This document shows positions 7,249 to 15,051 of a stretch of DNA of 16,501 nt, piece after piece. A program made the position numbers and the translations under genes. How positions within the stretch are numbered: the stretch's first letter is position 1; each line of letters opens with the position of its first letter. The stretch is taken from contig NCBR01000023.1 in assembly GCA_002279285.1 (NCBI GenBank), positions 1-16,501 of the forward strand, written 5' to 3'. The notes under the pieces were generated by a model. That model worked only from the letters and a program-made list of their open reading frames with translations, did no database searches and was not told where the DNA came from. The DNA is from Acidobacteria bacterium 37-71-11. GTDB lineage: Bacteria; Acidobacteriota; Thermoanaerobaculia; Thermoanaerobaculales; Thermoanaerobaculaceae.

Positions 7249-9182
7249 CCGCGCTTGGGCTTGAAGCGGTTCACGACCTCGGGGTTGATGGTGACCGGGT
7301 TCTCCCGCTTGGCCTCCGCCAGCATCGAGCTGATCATCCGGTTCATGGCCTCCTGCACCATGCTCTGGCGCAGCGCCGCCTTGGCGGCGGCGAACGCCTG
7401 CGGGTCGAACGCCTTCTTGGCCGTGACCTTCGCGACCGCGACGCCGCGGTCGCCGATGGTGACGGCCGGGGTGAGGGCGTTGACGGCGGTCGCGAACAGG
7501 GCGTCGTCGAGCCCGGCGGCCGGGCCGATGCCCGGGATGGCGGCGCCGCGGCGGTGGTCGGGCACCGTCTGCGCCGTGCCGCCGAGAGCGGCGGCCTGGG
7601 CGGCGAGCGGCCCGGACGCGAGTGCGGCGCGCTTGCCCTCGAGCTCGAGCCGCAGCGCCTCGAGCGCCTTGAGCCGCCTGGCGCCGTCCATCGCATCGCT
7701 CGCGGCATCGGCGAACGGCGTCGTGCCGGCGGGCCGGACCTTCGCCACCCGGTAGACGATCCAGCCGCGGCTGGTGCGCCGCGGGCCGCCGACGAACCCT
7801 TCCTTCGCGGACCCGGCCTCGGCGAGCAGTTCGGGGTCGCGGCCGAGACCGGGGATCGTCGCGTCCTTCGCGCCGAAGAACGGCGTGACGTTGGAGGTCA
7901 CGACGTCGTCGGCAAGGGCTCGCCACTGCGCGTCGGTCGTCAGCTTGGCCGCGTCGATCTTGTCGCGCAGCGCGGTCGCGCGGCGGTTCCCCTCGGAGTC
8001 GGCGAGCCCCTCGACCAGCTTGGCCTTGATCGCGTCGCGCACCTCGGCGAGCGGCTGCACCCCCGCCGGGCGGCGCCCCTCGACCTTGATGATGTGATAG
8101 CCGAACTGGCTCTTCACCGGTTCGGAGACCTCGCCGGGCTTGAGCGCGAACGCCGCGTCCTCGAACTCCTTGACCATGCGGCCGCGGGGGAACCAGCCGA
8201 GATCGCCGCCGGTCGCCTTGGAGCCGGGGTCGTCCGAGTACTGCTTGGCGAGCGCCGCAAAGTCGCCTTTCAACGCCTTGGCGCGCACCTGCTCGGCCTT
8301 GGCGAGCGCGGCCTGCCACCCCGCCGCGTCCTGCGTCGCCGGCCGGATCAGGATGTGGCGCGCGTGCACCTCCTCGGGAACGGCGAACTCCTGCTGGTGG
8401 GTGTTGTAGTACTCGGTGACCTGGGCCTCGGGCACGGTCAGGGTGCGGCGGAGCTTGGCGTCGTCCACCAGCAGGTAGTGCAGCTGCCGCTGCTCCGGGT
8501 GCGTGAAGCGCGCCTTGTTGGCGTCGTAGTACGCCCGAGCGTCGGCCTCGGTCGCGGTCACGCCGGCGAGCGCCCGGTCCACCGGCACGAACAGCATCTC
8601 GAAGGACACGGCCTCGTTGCGGCTGCGGTACTCGCGCTCGACGTCGGCGTCGGGGATCACGATGCCGGCGGCGAGCGTCTCCTGGAACTTGGCCATCGCC
8701 AGGTCCTGCCGCAGCCCGTCCTCGAATTCCTCGGGGGTGGTCTGGTTGGCGCGCAGGATACGGCCGTAGAGGTCCTCGCCGACGAAGCTGCCGTCGCTGC
8801 GCTTGAACGCCGGGTACGACATGATCTTGGCGAGCAATTCCTTGTTCGTGACCTCGATCCCCATCTTCTTCGCCTCCGCCAGGAGCAGGTAGCGGTCGAC
8901 GAGGTTCTGCATGGTGATCGAGCCGAGGTCGAGCTGGTCGCGCACCTTGTCGAACTGCTTGCCGTACATCTGCTTGTAGCGCTCCTCGGTCGCGCGCACC
9001 TCCTTCAGGAACTGCGCCTCCGAGATGCTGGTGTTGCCGATGCGGGCGGCAAGGCCGGCGAGGCCTCGGGTGCGGGCGCGGCCCGTGCCCCAGTCGACGA
9101 AGATGAAGAACACGAATAGGAACACGACGAACCACAGGATCCACTTGAGGTGTGTGAACTGGTCACGGAGCGTCTTGAGCAT
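7245..9182 (-). CDS. Membrane-anchored periplasmic peptidyl-prolyl isomerase (PpiD/SurA type)
   Basis: Folding helper for exported and outer-membrane proteins. 645 residues, close to E. coli PpiD. A short cytoplasmic start (MLKTLRDQFTHLKW) leads into one membrane segment (about 13-30, FVVFLFVFFIFV) and then a SurA_N-like helical region (about 45-200). A parvulin (PPIC) domain spans about 272-370, shown by HARHILIRP, YSDDPGSKATGGDLGWFPRGRMV, FALKPGEVSEPV and GYHIIKVEGR. Around residues 450-490, GFVGGPRRTSRGWIVYRVAKV looks like the remnant of a second, probably inactive parvulin domain. The start is ATG at 9182 with GGAGG 7 nt upstream; the longer reading adds residues before a clear promoter and is unlikely. 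It is the first gene of the block leading to ruvA, ruvB and the lipid kinase. Confidence 0.92.
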   Translation of the reverse strand: MLKTLRDQFTHLKWILWFVVFLFVFFIFVDWGTGRARTRGLAGLAARIGNTSISEAQFLKEVRATEERYKQMYGKQFDKVRDQLDLGSITMQNLVDRYLLLAEAKKMGIEVTNKELLAKIMSYPAFKRSDGSFVGEDLYGRILRANQTTPEEFEDGLRQDLAMAKFQETLAAGIVIPDADVEREYRSRNEAVSFEMLFVPVDRALAGVTATEADARAYYDANKARFTHPEQRQLHYLLVDDAKLRRTLTVPEAQVTEYYNTHQQEFAVPEEVHARHILIRPATQDAAGWQAALAKAEQVRAKALKGDFAALAKQYSDDPGSKATGGDLGWFPRGRMVKEFEDAAFALKPGEVSEPVKSQFGYHIIKVEGRRPAGVQPLAEVRDAIKAKLVEGLADSEGNRRATALRDKIDAAKLTTDAQWRALADDVVTSNVTPFFGAKDATIPGLGRDPELLAEAGSAKEGFVGGPRRTSRGWIVYRVAKVRPAGTTPFADAASDAMDGARRLKALEALRLELEGKRAALASGPLAAQAAALGGTAQTVPDHRRGAAIPGIGPAAGLDDALFATAVNALTPAVTIGDRGVAVAKVTAKKAFDPQAFAAAKAALRQSMVQEAMNRMISSMLAEAKRENPVTINPEVVNRFKPKRG

Positions 9183-9214
9183 CTCGCTGCCTCCATCGCG
9201 CCCAAAGGCAGAGG

Positions 9215-9243
9215 ATTCTAGCCCACGGCCCGGCTGCGAGCAA
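9215..9243 (-). promoter_or_regulatory. Sigma70-type promoter for the ppiD-ruvA block
   Basis: On the minus strand TTGCTC (9243-9238) is followed after 17 nt by TAGAAT (9220-9215), a five-of-six match to TATAAT. The transcript would start near 9208, about 26 nt before the ATG at 9182, with the GGAGG site in between. This is the best promoter match in the window. Confidence 0.65.
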
Positions 9244-9262
9244 GTTGCACACCGCTCGCTGG

Positions 9263-9290
9263 TTGCGTTCGGTCCGTCCGGGATGCTAAG
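9263..9290 (+). promoter_or_regulatory. Weak candidate promoter for the FecR-mre operon
   Basis: TTGCGT (9263-9268) followed after 16 nt by a TAA-containing hexamer (9285-9290) and T/A-richer bases to 9296. The match is poor, but this is the only AT-leaning stretch before the start at 9308. The operon promoter must lie in the 125-nt divergent gap or inside the neighbouring gene. Confidence 0.25.
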
Positions 9291-9307
9291 GTTTATGGGG
9301 CCAGACA

Positions 9308-10759
9308 ATGCGTTCTCCGTCATCGAGTCCCTCCGTGCGCCGCTTCGAGGTCGACTGGGTCGTCGTGTCGGTGGCCGGGATCAAGCGCTGGGGCCTGCTC
9401 GCCTTCGCGCTCCTGCTCGCCGGCGGCGTCCTCGCGGCCGTCTTTTACTTCACGCACGAGCCGCCCAAGGCGAAGGCGCAGCGCCTGCTGCTGCGCGCCA
9501 CCGCGGCGCAGGAGCAGGTGCGGCGGGCGGGGTTCTCCGACAACCTCGCGGCCGAGTTCGACCAGGCCTCGCGGCTGCTCGAGGAGGCCCGCTCCGACTG
9601 GGAGCGCAAGGACTACCCGGCGTGCGTGGCGCGCGCCGAGGACGCCCTGCAGCGCTTCGAGCTCTTGGGAGGCCTCGCCAACCGCGACTTCGTCGGCTCC
9701 GGCCAGGTCATCTCGCTGCAGGGTAAGGTCGAGGTGCAGCGCGCGAACCAGACCAGGTGGGAGAGGGCGCGCGAGAAGCAGGCGCTGTACAACGGCGACT
9801 TCGTCAAGACCGGCCCCGACGCGTTCGCGGAGGTGCTGTTCTCCGATGGCGCGGTTTACAAGATCGGCTCGGACTCGCTGCTCGAGGTGCACCGCGAGGC
9901 GCGCGGCGGCCGCTCGCCCTCGCCCGGGGAGGTCAAGGTCAAGGTCGGACAGGTGAACGTCTTCACCGCGGCCAACTCGTCGTCGGTGGTCACCGACGCG
10001 GCGCGCGCCGACGTGGAACGCGACAGCCGCGTCGGCGTCGAGGTGGCGGAGGACAGCGGCACCCTGGTGTCCGCATACGCGGGCCGGGCGATGGTTACCG
10101 GCGCCGCCGGCGGTCAGGTCGAGCTGAGGACCCGCCAGGCGGTGAACGCCGCGCCCGGCGGCACGCTCGGTCAGCAGCGCGCGGTCCCGGACGTCCCCTT
10201 CCCCGAGAAACCGCGCGTCAACTACCTCCTGAACATGGACGCCTCCGACCGGCTCGAACTCGGCTGGCGCGCGGTCCCCGGCAGCACGGGGTACGAGCTG
10301 CAGGTCAGCCGCTCGCGCATGTTCGCGGCCTCCACGCTCGAGTTTCCGGCGCACCGGCTCGACTCGAACTTGGCCGTTCTCAAGATCCTCAAGCCGGGCA
10401 CGTACTATTGGCGCGTTGCGGCGCTCGGCCCGGATCGGGTACGCTCCGAGTGGAGCTCCCCGCGGTCGTTCAAGGCGTTCGCGGGCCGGAGGGTCGAGGC
10501 GTTGACCGACACGACACCGCCAAGGCTCGAGGTCGCGAAGCCCACGCAGATGGGGAATTTCTTCATCGTGCAGGGCACGACGGAGCCGGGCGCGACGGTC
10601 ACCATCAACGGGGAGGCGGTGGAGGTCGCTGGGGACGGCACGTTCAAGAAGATGGTCGCGCTCAACCGCGAAGGCTGGAACACGATCGTGATCAAGGCCA
10701 CAGACCCGGCCGGCAATACGGCCGAAGATCGCAAGCAGGTGTACGTGGAGGTCGACTAG
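9308..10759 (+). CDS. Membrane-anchored FecR-domain protein with FN3-like and Ig-like domains
   Basis: 483 residues. One membrane segment at about 29-48 follows a short positively charged start, leaving the bulk outside the cytoplasmic membrane. Residues 53-125 form charged helices. A FecR-type domain follows at about 131-285, with GKVEVQRANQTRWERA, GDFVKTGPDAFAEVLFSDGAVYKIGSDSLLEV and later AYAGRAMVTGAAGGQVELRTRQAV. A fibronectin-type-III-like unit (about 305-390) has LELGWRAVPGSTGYELQVS and GTYYWRVAAL. The last part (about 400-483) is a bacterial Ig-like module with GTTEPGATVTINGEAV and WNTIVIKATDPAGNTAE. No TonB-receptor or sigma-factor partner is nearby, so it is not classical FecR signalling. 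Its stop is 6 nt before mreB, hinting at an envelope or wall-associated role. The ATG at 9308 has GGGG 7 nt upstream; a GTG start about 9 or 18 codons in is possible. Confidence 0.85.
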   Translation: MRSPSSSPSVRRFEVDWVVVSVAGIKRWGLLAFALLLAGGVLAAVFYFTHEPPKAKAQRLLLRATAAQEQVRRAGFSDNLAAEFDQASRLLEEARSDWERKDYPACVARAEDALQRFELLGGLANRDFVGSGQVISLQGKVEVQRANQTRWERAREKQALYNGDFVKTGPDAFAEVLFSDGAVYKIGSDSLLEVHREARGGRSPSPGEVKVKVGQVNVFTAANSSSVVTDAARADVERDSRVGVEVAEDSGTLVSAYAGRAMVTGAAGGQVELRTRQAVNAAPGGTLGQQRAVPDVPFPEKPRVNYLLNMDASDRLELGWRAVPGSTGYELQVSRSRMFAASTLEFPAHRLDSNLAVLKILKPGTYYWRVAALGPDRVRSEWSSPRSFKAFAGRRVEALTDTTPPRLEVAKPTQMGNFFIVQGTTEPGATVTINGEAVEVAGDGTFKKMVALNREGWNTIVIKATDPAGNTAEDRKQVYVEVD

Positions 10760-10765
10760 AAACGT

Positions 10766-11791
10766 ATGGGACTCGCCTCGATTCTTTCGCTCTTCTCTTC
10801 CGATCTCGCGGTCGACCTCGGGACCGCGACCACTCTCGTCTTCACGCGCGCCCGCGGCATCGTCGTCTTCGAGCCGTCGATCGTCGCGGTCAACCGCGTC
10901 ACCAACCGGGTCGAGGCCGTCGGCCAGTCTGCGAAAGACATGCTCGGCAAGACCCCGGGCAACATCGCCGCGATCCGGCCGATGAAGGACGGCGTGATCG
11001 CCGACTTCGAGGTCACCGAGAAGATGCTCGAGTACTTCATCCGCAAGGCGCACGGGCGCAACCTGTTCGTCCGCCCGCGCATCGTGATCTCGGTGCCCTC
11101 GGAGATCACCCCGGTCGAGAAGCGAGCGGTGAAGGACTCCGCGCTGCGCGCCGGCGCGTCCGAGGTCTACCTGATCGAGCAGGCGATGGCGGCGGCGATC
11201 GGCGCCGACCTGCCGATCACCGAGCCGACCGGCAACATGATCGTGGACATCGGCGGCGGGACGACCGACGTGGCGGTGATCTCGCTCGCCGGGATCGTGT
11301 ACGCGCGCTCGGTGCGCATCGCCGGCAACGAGATGGACGAGGCGATCATCTCCTACATCAAGCGCAAGTACAACTTGCTCATCGGCGAGCGCACCGCCGA
11401 GATGATCAAGATCGAGCTCGGCAACGCCTGGCCCGGCGGCGAGCCCCACACGATGGAGATCAAGGGCCGCGACCTCGTCGAGGGCATCCCGAAGACGCTC
11501 ACCATCAACGACGAGGAGATCCGGGAGTCGCTCGCCGAGACGGTGAACACCATCGTGGACGCGGTCCGCACGGCGCTCGAGCGCACCCCTCCAGAGCTGT
11601 CCGCCGACATCATCGACAAGGGCATCGTGCTCGCCGGGGGTGGCTCGCTGTTGCATAATCTCGACCAACGGCTGCGCGAGGAAACCGGCATCCCGGTCGC
11701 CCACTGCGACGACCCGGTCTCCGCGGTCGTGCGCGGCACCGGCCGCATGCTCACCGACATGGCGCTCCTCAAGAAGATCGCCATCAATTGA
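10766..11791 (+). CDS. mreB: Rod-shape-determining actin homologue MreB
   Basis: ATP-dependent filament at the inner membrane that orients side-wall peptidoglycan synthesis. 341 residues, family-typical. Visible actin-fold motifs: phosphate-1 DLGTA (17-21), the catalytic Glu (E139) in LIEQAMAAAIGAD, phosphate-2 DIGGGTTD (161-168), and the adenosine motif AGGGS (290-294). The hydrophobic N-terminal MGLASILSLFSSD could help membrane binding. The start is ATG at 10766, 6 nt after the FecR-type gene; GGAGG at 10747-10751 is somewhat far (14 nt), so coupling to the upstream gene is likely. It is followed by mreC after 1 nt. Confidence 0.98.
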   Translation: MGLASILSLFSSDLAVDLGTATTLVFTRARGIVVFEPSIVAVNRVTNRVEAVGQSAKDMLGKTPGNIAAIRPMKDGVIADFEVTEKMLEYFIRKAHGRNLFVRPRIVISVPSEITPVEKRAVKDSALRAGASEVYLIEQAMAAAIGADLPITEPTGNMIVDIGGGTTDVAVISLAGIVYARSVRIAGNEMDEAIISYIKRKYNLLIGERTAEMIKIELGNAWPGGEPHTMEIKGRDLVEGIPKTLTINDEEIRESLAETVNTIVDAVRTALERTPPELSADIIDKGIVLAGGGSLLHNLDQRLREETGIPVAHCDDPVSAVVRGTGRMLTDMALLKKIAIN

Positions 11792-11792
11792 C

Positions 11793-12602
11793 GTGGTCCG
11801 CATCAGGCTCCGCCCCGACCTCGCGATCGTCCTCGTCTGCGTGGCGCTGTACGTGGGGTCGGCGGCCCAGGTCCGCTCCCAGGGGGGCCGGACCGCGCTC
11901 GCGACGGCGGTCGCGGCGATCTCCGCGCCCCCACTCGCCTTGGCCAACGCCGTCGGCATGGCCTGGGAGGACTTCAGGGCCGGCCAGCGCAACCTGCGCG
12001 CCACCCTCGGCGAGCTCACGCGCCAGCGCCGGGAAAACGGCGAGTTGCGGCGGGCCAACCAGCTCCTCGACGCCGAGGTCGCGGCGCTGCGCCAGGGCTC
12101 GCGGCTCCTGGCGGCCTACCCATCCCTCGCCGAGCACGCGGTCCTCGCCCGCGTCGTCGCCAGGGACCTCCCGCGCACGCATACCCTCCGCCTCGACCGG
12201 GGTTCGGCCGACGGCATCGTGATCGACAGCCCGGTGCTGGGCGAGAGGGGGCTCGTGGGGCGCGTGGACCAGGTCCTAGCCCACTCCTCCCGCGTGCAGC
12301 TGCTCACCCACCCGGCCGCTGCCGCCGCGGCGGCGATCGCAGGCGTGCAGTCCGAGGGCCTGTTGCTGGGCGGCGACCCGCCGCGCGTCAGCGGCCTGCC
12401 GCCGTACACCCAGGTCCCCCTCGACGCACCGGTGGTGTCCACGGGCTCGGAGGGGATCTACCCGCCGGGGTTGCTGTTCGGCACCACGATGGAAGCCAGG
12501 AACGACGGCCTTTTCACGGTCGTGCCGGTGCGGCTGGCGGCCCCGGCAACCGACGTCACGGTCGTGCTGGTGCTCGCCCCCGCCTCTCGGAGCGCGCCGT
12601 GA
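11793..12602 (+). CDS. mreC: Rod-shape-determining protein MreC
   Basis: Periplasmic scaffold of the elongation complex that activates PBP2/RodA. 269 residues: a short basic start, one membrane segment at about 8-26 (LAIVLVCVALYVGSAA), a coiled coil at about 60-105 (LGELTRQRRENGELRRANQLLDAEVAAL), then the paired beta domains with ARVVARDLPRTHTLRLDRGSADGI, GLVGRVDQV and the characteristic VSTGSEGIYPPGLLFG. GTG at 11793 is the first in-frame start, one nt after the mreB stop, and gives a normal N-terminus. Its stop overlaps the mreD start as GTGA. Confidence 0.95.
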   Translation: MVRIRLRPDLAIVLVCVALYVGSAAQVRSQGGRTALATAVAAISAPPLALANAVGMAWEDFRAGQRNLRATLGELTRQRRENGELRRANQLLDAEVAALRQGSRLLAAYPSLAEHAVLARVVARDLPRTHTLRLDRGSADGIVIDSPVLGERGLVGRVDQVLAHSSRVQLLTHPAAAAAAAIAGVQSEGLLLGGDPPRVSGLPPYTQVPLDAPVVSTGSEGIYPPGLLFGTTMEARNDGLFTVVPVRLAAPATDVTVVLVLAPASRSAP

Positions 12603-13102
12603 CGCTCGCCATCGCCTTCGTCCTCGCTCTCCTGCTGCAGCTCGGGCTCACCGCCAGCCACCTGTGGTGGGTGCTGGCGGCGTGCCAGCCGATCCTCCTC
12701 GTCGTCGTCGCCAGCGCTCGGCGCTTCGACCCGGTGGGGGTGGCGTGGACGGGCCTCGCAGCCGGGCTCGCGACGGACCTGATGACCGAGCGTATCATCG
12801 GGCCTGGCGGGATCGCCGGGGCGGTCGCGGGGTTCGTGGTTGCGGCGGTCGTACGCCGGTTCGAGATGGAGGGGCCTCTGTACTGGATCGTCGGCTCGTT
12901 GCTGGCCGCCACGTGCAGCGAAGCGGTCTGGATGCTGTCGCTGGCCACGCTCGGCGTGCGGCCCGACCACGCCTTCGCCGGCGGGCTCGCGACCGTAGTG
13001 ATGACGAGCGCCGCCGGACTGCTGGTCGCCGCGGGCGAGCGGGCGTGGCGCGCCTGGAACTCGCCGGCGCACAAGCGGCGGCGCGTGCTGCGGCACCTAT
13101 GA
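12599..13102 (+). CDS. mreD: Rod-shape-determining membrane protein MreD
   Basis: 167 residues, nearly all hydrophobic, with about five predicted membrane segments (roughly 3-20, 26-40, 50-80, 97-117 and 128-150) and a basic C-terminal tail (KRRRVLRHL). The segment GVAWTGLAAGLATDLMTERIIGPGGIAGAVAGFVV matches the conserved part of MreD, where the G-x-x-x-D pattern is followed by a Gly-rich helix. MreD links MreC to the membrane part of the rod complex. The start is GTG at 12599, overlapping mreC by 4 nt; the stop overlaps the PBP2 start as ATGA. The assignment rests on size, topology and position as much as on sequence, since MreD is poorly conserved. Confidence 0.9.
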   Translation: MTLAIAFVLALLLQLGLTASHLWWVLAACQPILLVVVASARRFDPVGVAWTGLAAGLATDLMTERIIGPGGIAGAVAGFVVAAVVRRFEMEGPLYWIVGSLLAATCSEAVWMLSLATLGVRPDHAFAGGLATVVMTSAAGLLVAAGERAWRAWNSPAHKRRRVLRHL

Positions 13103-15051
13103 CCTTCGTCCGCGATGACCTTCGCCCGTTGCAGCGACGGGTGGCTGCGCTGCTCGCCGCGGTGGGTGTCCTGTTCGCGCTCATCGCGGCGCGGCTGTGG
13201 GTGCTGCAGGTTGTGCAGGGCCCGCGGTGGCGGACGGCCGGCGAGAACAACCGCCTGCGCCGGCTCCCGCTCGAAGCGCCGAGGGGGATGGTCACCGACA
13301 TCCACGGCGAGGTCATCCTCGACAACCGCCCCACCTACCAGCTCCTCCTCTTTCCGGAGGAGATGACGAACCGCGCCCGCACCGCGGCGTTCCTCACCGC
13401 GCTCGGCATCGCCCCAGCGGAGGAGATCGCGGCGCGCCTCGACAAGGCGTGCCGGACCTCCCACCTCCCCTCGGTGATCGCGGACAACCTGACCTGGCCG
13501 CAGGTCGCTGCCGTCGCCGCGCACCGCGCCGAGTACCACGAGCTCGACGTCCACCCCGCCACGCGCCGGTCCCTGCCCGACGGGCCCGCAGTCGCGCACC
13601 TGGTCGGCCAGCTCGGCGAGGTCTCCCCCGAACAACTCGCCGCCAACCCCGGCCTGCGGTCCGGCCAGCTCGTCGGCCGCTCCGGCCTGGAGCGCGCCTA
13701 CCAGGACGTCCTCGGCGGCACCCCCGGCAACCTGGTCGTGGTCGTGGACGCGTTCGGCAAACAGGTGTCGGCCCTCGCCGAGGAGCCGCCGGTGGCCGGC
13801 CGCCCGCTGCGGACCACGATCGACCTCGACCTGCAGAAGGAGGCCGCCGCCGCGATGGCCGGGCAGGTCGGGGCGGTCGTCGCGCTCGACCCGCGGGACG
13901 GCGCCGTGCGCGTGCTCCTGTCGCAGCCGGCGTTCGACCCCGAGCTGTTCGCCGGCCACCTCGAGCCGGCCAAGTGGCACGAGCTCATGGACGACCCGCT
14001 CAAACCGCTGCACGACCGTGCCCTCCAGGCGCTCTATCCGCCCGGCTCCACGATCAAGCCGCTGTTCGCCGCCGGCGCCTTGCGCGACGGCATCCGCACC
14101 CCCGCCGACACCGTTTTTTGCACCGGTGCGGTGAACATCTACGGCCATATCTACCATTGCTGGCAGAAGGGCGGCCACGGCCGCGTCGCGCTCGAGGATG
14201 CGATCGAGGTCTCGTGCGACTCCTTCTTCTACCACCTTGCCCACGACGCCGGCATCGATCGGCTGGCGTCGTGGGCGCGGACGTTCGGCCTCGGGTCGGC
14301 GACCGGGATCGAGCTGGGCGGCGAGAGCACCGGCCTCGTGCCCGACGACGCCTGGAGCCGCAAGGCGCGCGGCCACCCGTGGTACGGCGGCGAGACCATC
14401 TCCGTGGGGATCGGGCAGGGCCCGATCCTGGTGACGCCGATCCAGCTCGCCGTCGCCTACTCCGCGCTCGTCAACGGCGGGCTGCTGGTCCAACCCCACC
14501 TGGTCGAGGGGCGCGGCGCCCCACCGCGCCCGACCGGCCTCCCCGCCGCGGTGCTTGCCACCGTGCAGGACGCGATGGTGCGGGTGGTGGCGGGCAGCCG
14601 CGGGACCGCGCGCCGCCTCGCCGCTCTGGACGTGCGCATCGCAGGGAAGACCGGGACCTCCCAGGTGATGCGCAAGCAGGAGGGCGTCTCCTGGCAGCAG
14701 TTGCCGTGGGACGAGCGTCACCACGCGCTCTTCGTCGGCTACGCCCCGGTCGGCGCGCCCGCGCTCGTGGTCGTCGTGGTCGTGGAACACGGCGGCGACG
14801 CCGCGTCCGTGGCGGCGCCGATCGCCGGGCGCATCTTCGAACGCGCCTTCGGCCCCCACACCGAAGGGCAGGCCGTCACCGCGTCGGTGGCGCCCGCCCG
14901 GTGGCCCGCGCCGCCGGGCGCGAACCGTCCGCCTTCCCCGGCTCCGCCCGCCGCGGGCGCGTTGCCGGCCGGACGGGGGGCGGGGACCCCCATCGTGCCG
15001 GCCGCGGCTCCGAGCCGGATCGCTGCCGCGCGCGACCCTACGCGCCGATGA
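13099..15051 (+). CDS. mrdA: Penicillin-binding protein 2 (peptidoglycan transpeptidase)
   Basis: Cross-links side-wall peptidoglycan with RodA. 650 residues: a membrane anchor at about 14-38, a dimerisation/pedestal domain starting RLRRLPLEAPRGMVTDIHGEVILDNRP, then the transpeptidase domain. Active-site motifs are S317-T-I-K320 in YPPGSTIKP, S372-C-D374 (the SxD form, as in E. coli PBP2) and K517-T-G519 in AGKTGTSQV. C341, C354, H360 and C373 have the spacing expected for the PBP2 zinc site. The domain ends near residue 586; about 64 more residues form a Pro/Ala-rich tail with a basic end, longer than usual. The start is ATG at 13099, overlapping mreD by 4 nt; the stop overlaps rodA by 4 nt. 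Confidence 0.96.
   Translation: MTFVRDDLRPLQRRVAALLAAVGVLFALIAARLWVLQVVQGPRWRTAGENNRLRRLPLEAPRGMVTDIHGEVILDNRPTYQLLLFPEEMTNRARTAAFLTALGIAPAEEIAARLDKACRTSHLPSVIADNLTWPQVAAVAAHRAEYHELDVHPATRRSLPDGPAVAHLVGQLGEVSPEQLAANPGLRSGQLVGRSGLERAYQDVLGGTPGNLVVVVDAFGKQVSALAEEPPVAGRPLRTTIDLDLQKEAAAAMAGQVGAVVALDPRDGAVRVLLSQPAFDPELFAGHLEPAKWHELMDDPLKPLHDRALQALYPPGSTIKPLFAAGALRDGIRTPADTVFCTGAVNIYGHIYHCWQKGGHGRVALEDAIEVSCDSFFYHLAHDAGIDRLASWARTFGLGSATGIELGGESTGLVPDDAWSRKARGHPWYGGETISVGIGQGPILVTPIQLAVAYSALVNGGLLVQPHLVEGRGAPPRPTGLPAAVLATVQDAMVRVVAGSRGTARRLAALDVRIAGKTGTSQVMRKQEGVSWQQLPWDERHHALFVGYAPVGAPALVVVVVVEHGGDAASVAAPIAGRIFERAFGPHTEGQAVTASVAPARWPAPPGANRPPSPAPPAAGALPAGRGAGTPIVPAAAPSRIAAARDPTRR

Noticed and set aside
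9295..9726. Alternative start ATG at 9295 giving another frame.
   Set aside because: That frame quickly turns into Arg/Gly/Ala-rich sequence, while the frame from 9308 carries the membrane segment and FecR domain.
9320..12058. A 912-codon open frame on the minus strand across the FecR-type gene and mreB.
   Set aside because: It spans two well-identified plus-strand genes and reads as low-complexity Asp/Arg/Val/Leu-rich sequence with no recognisable fold.
12556..14859. A 767-codon minus-strand frame opposite mreD and PBP2.
   Set aside because: Same reason: PBP2 on the other strand carries all active-site motifs, and this frame shows none.
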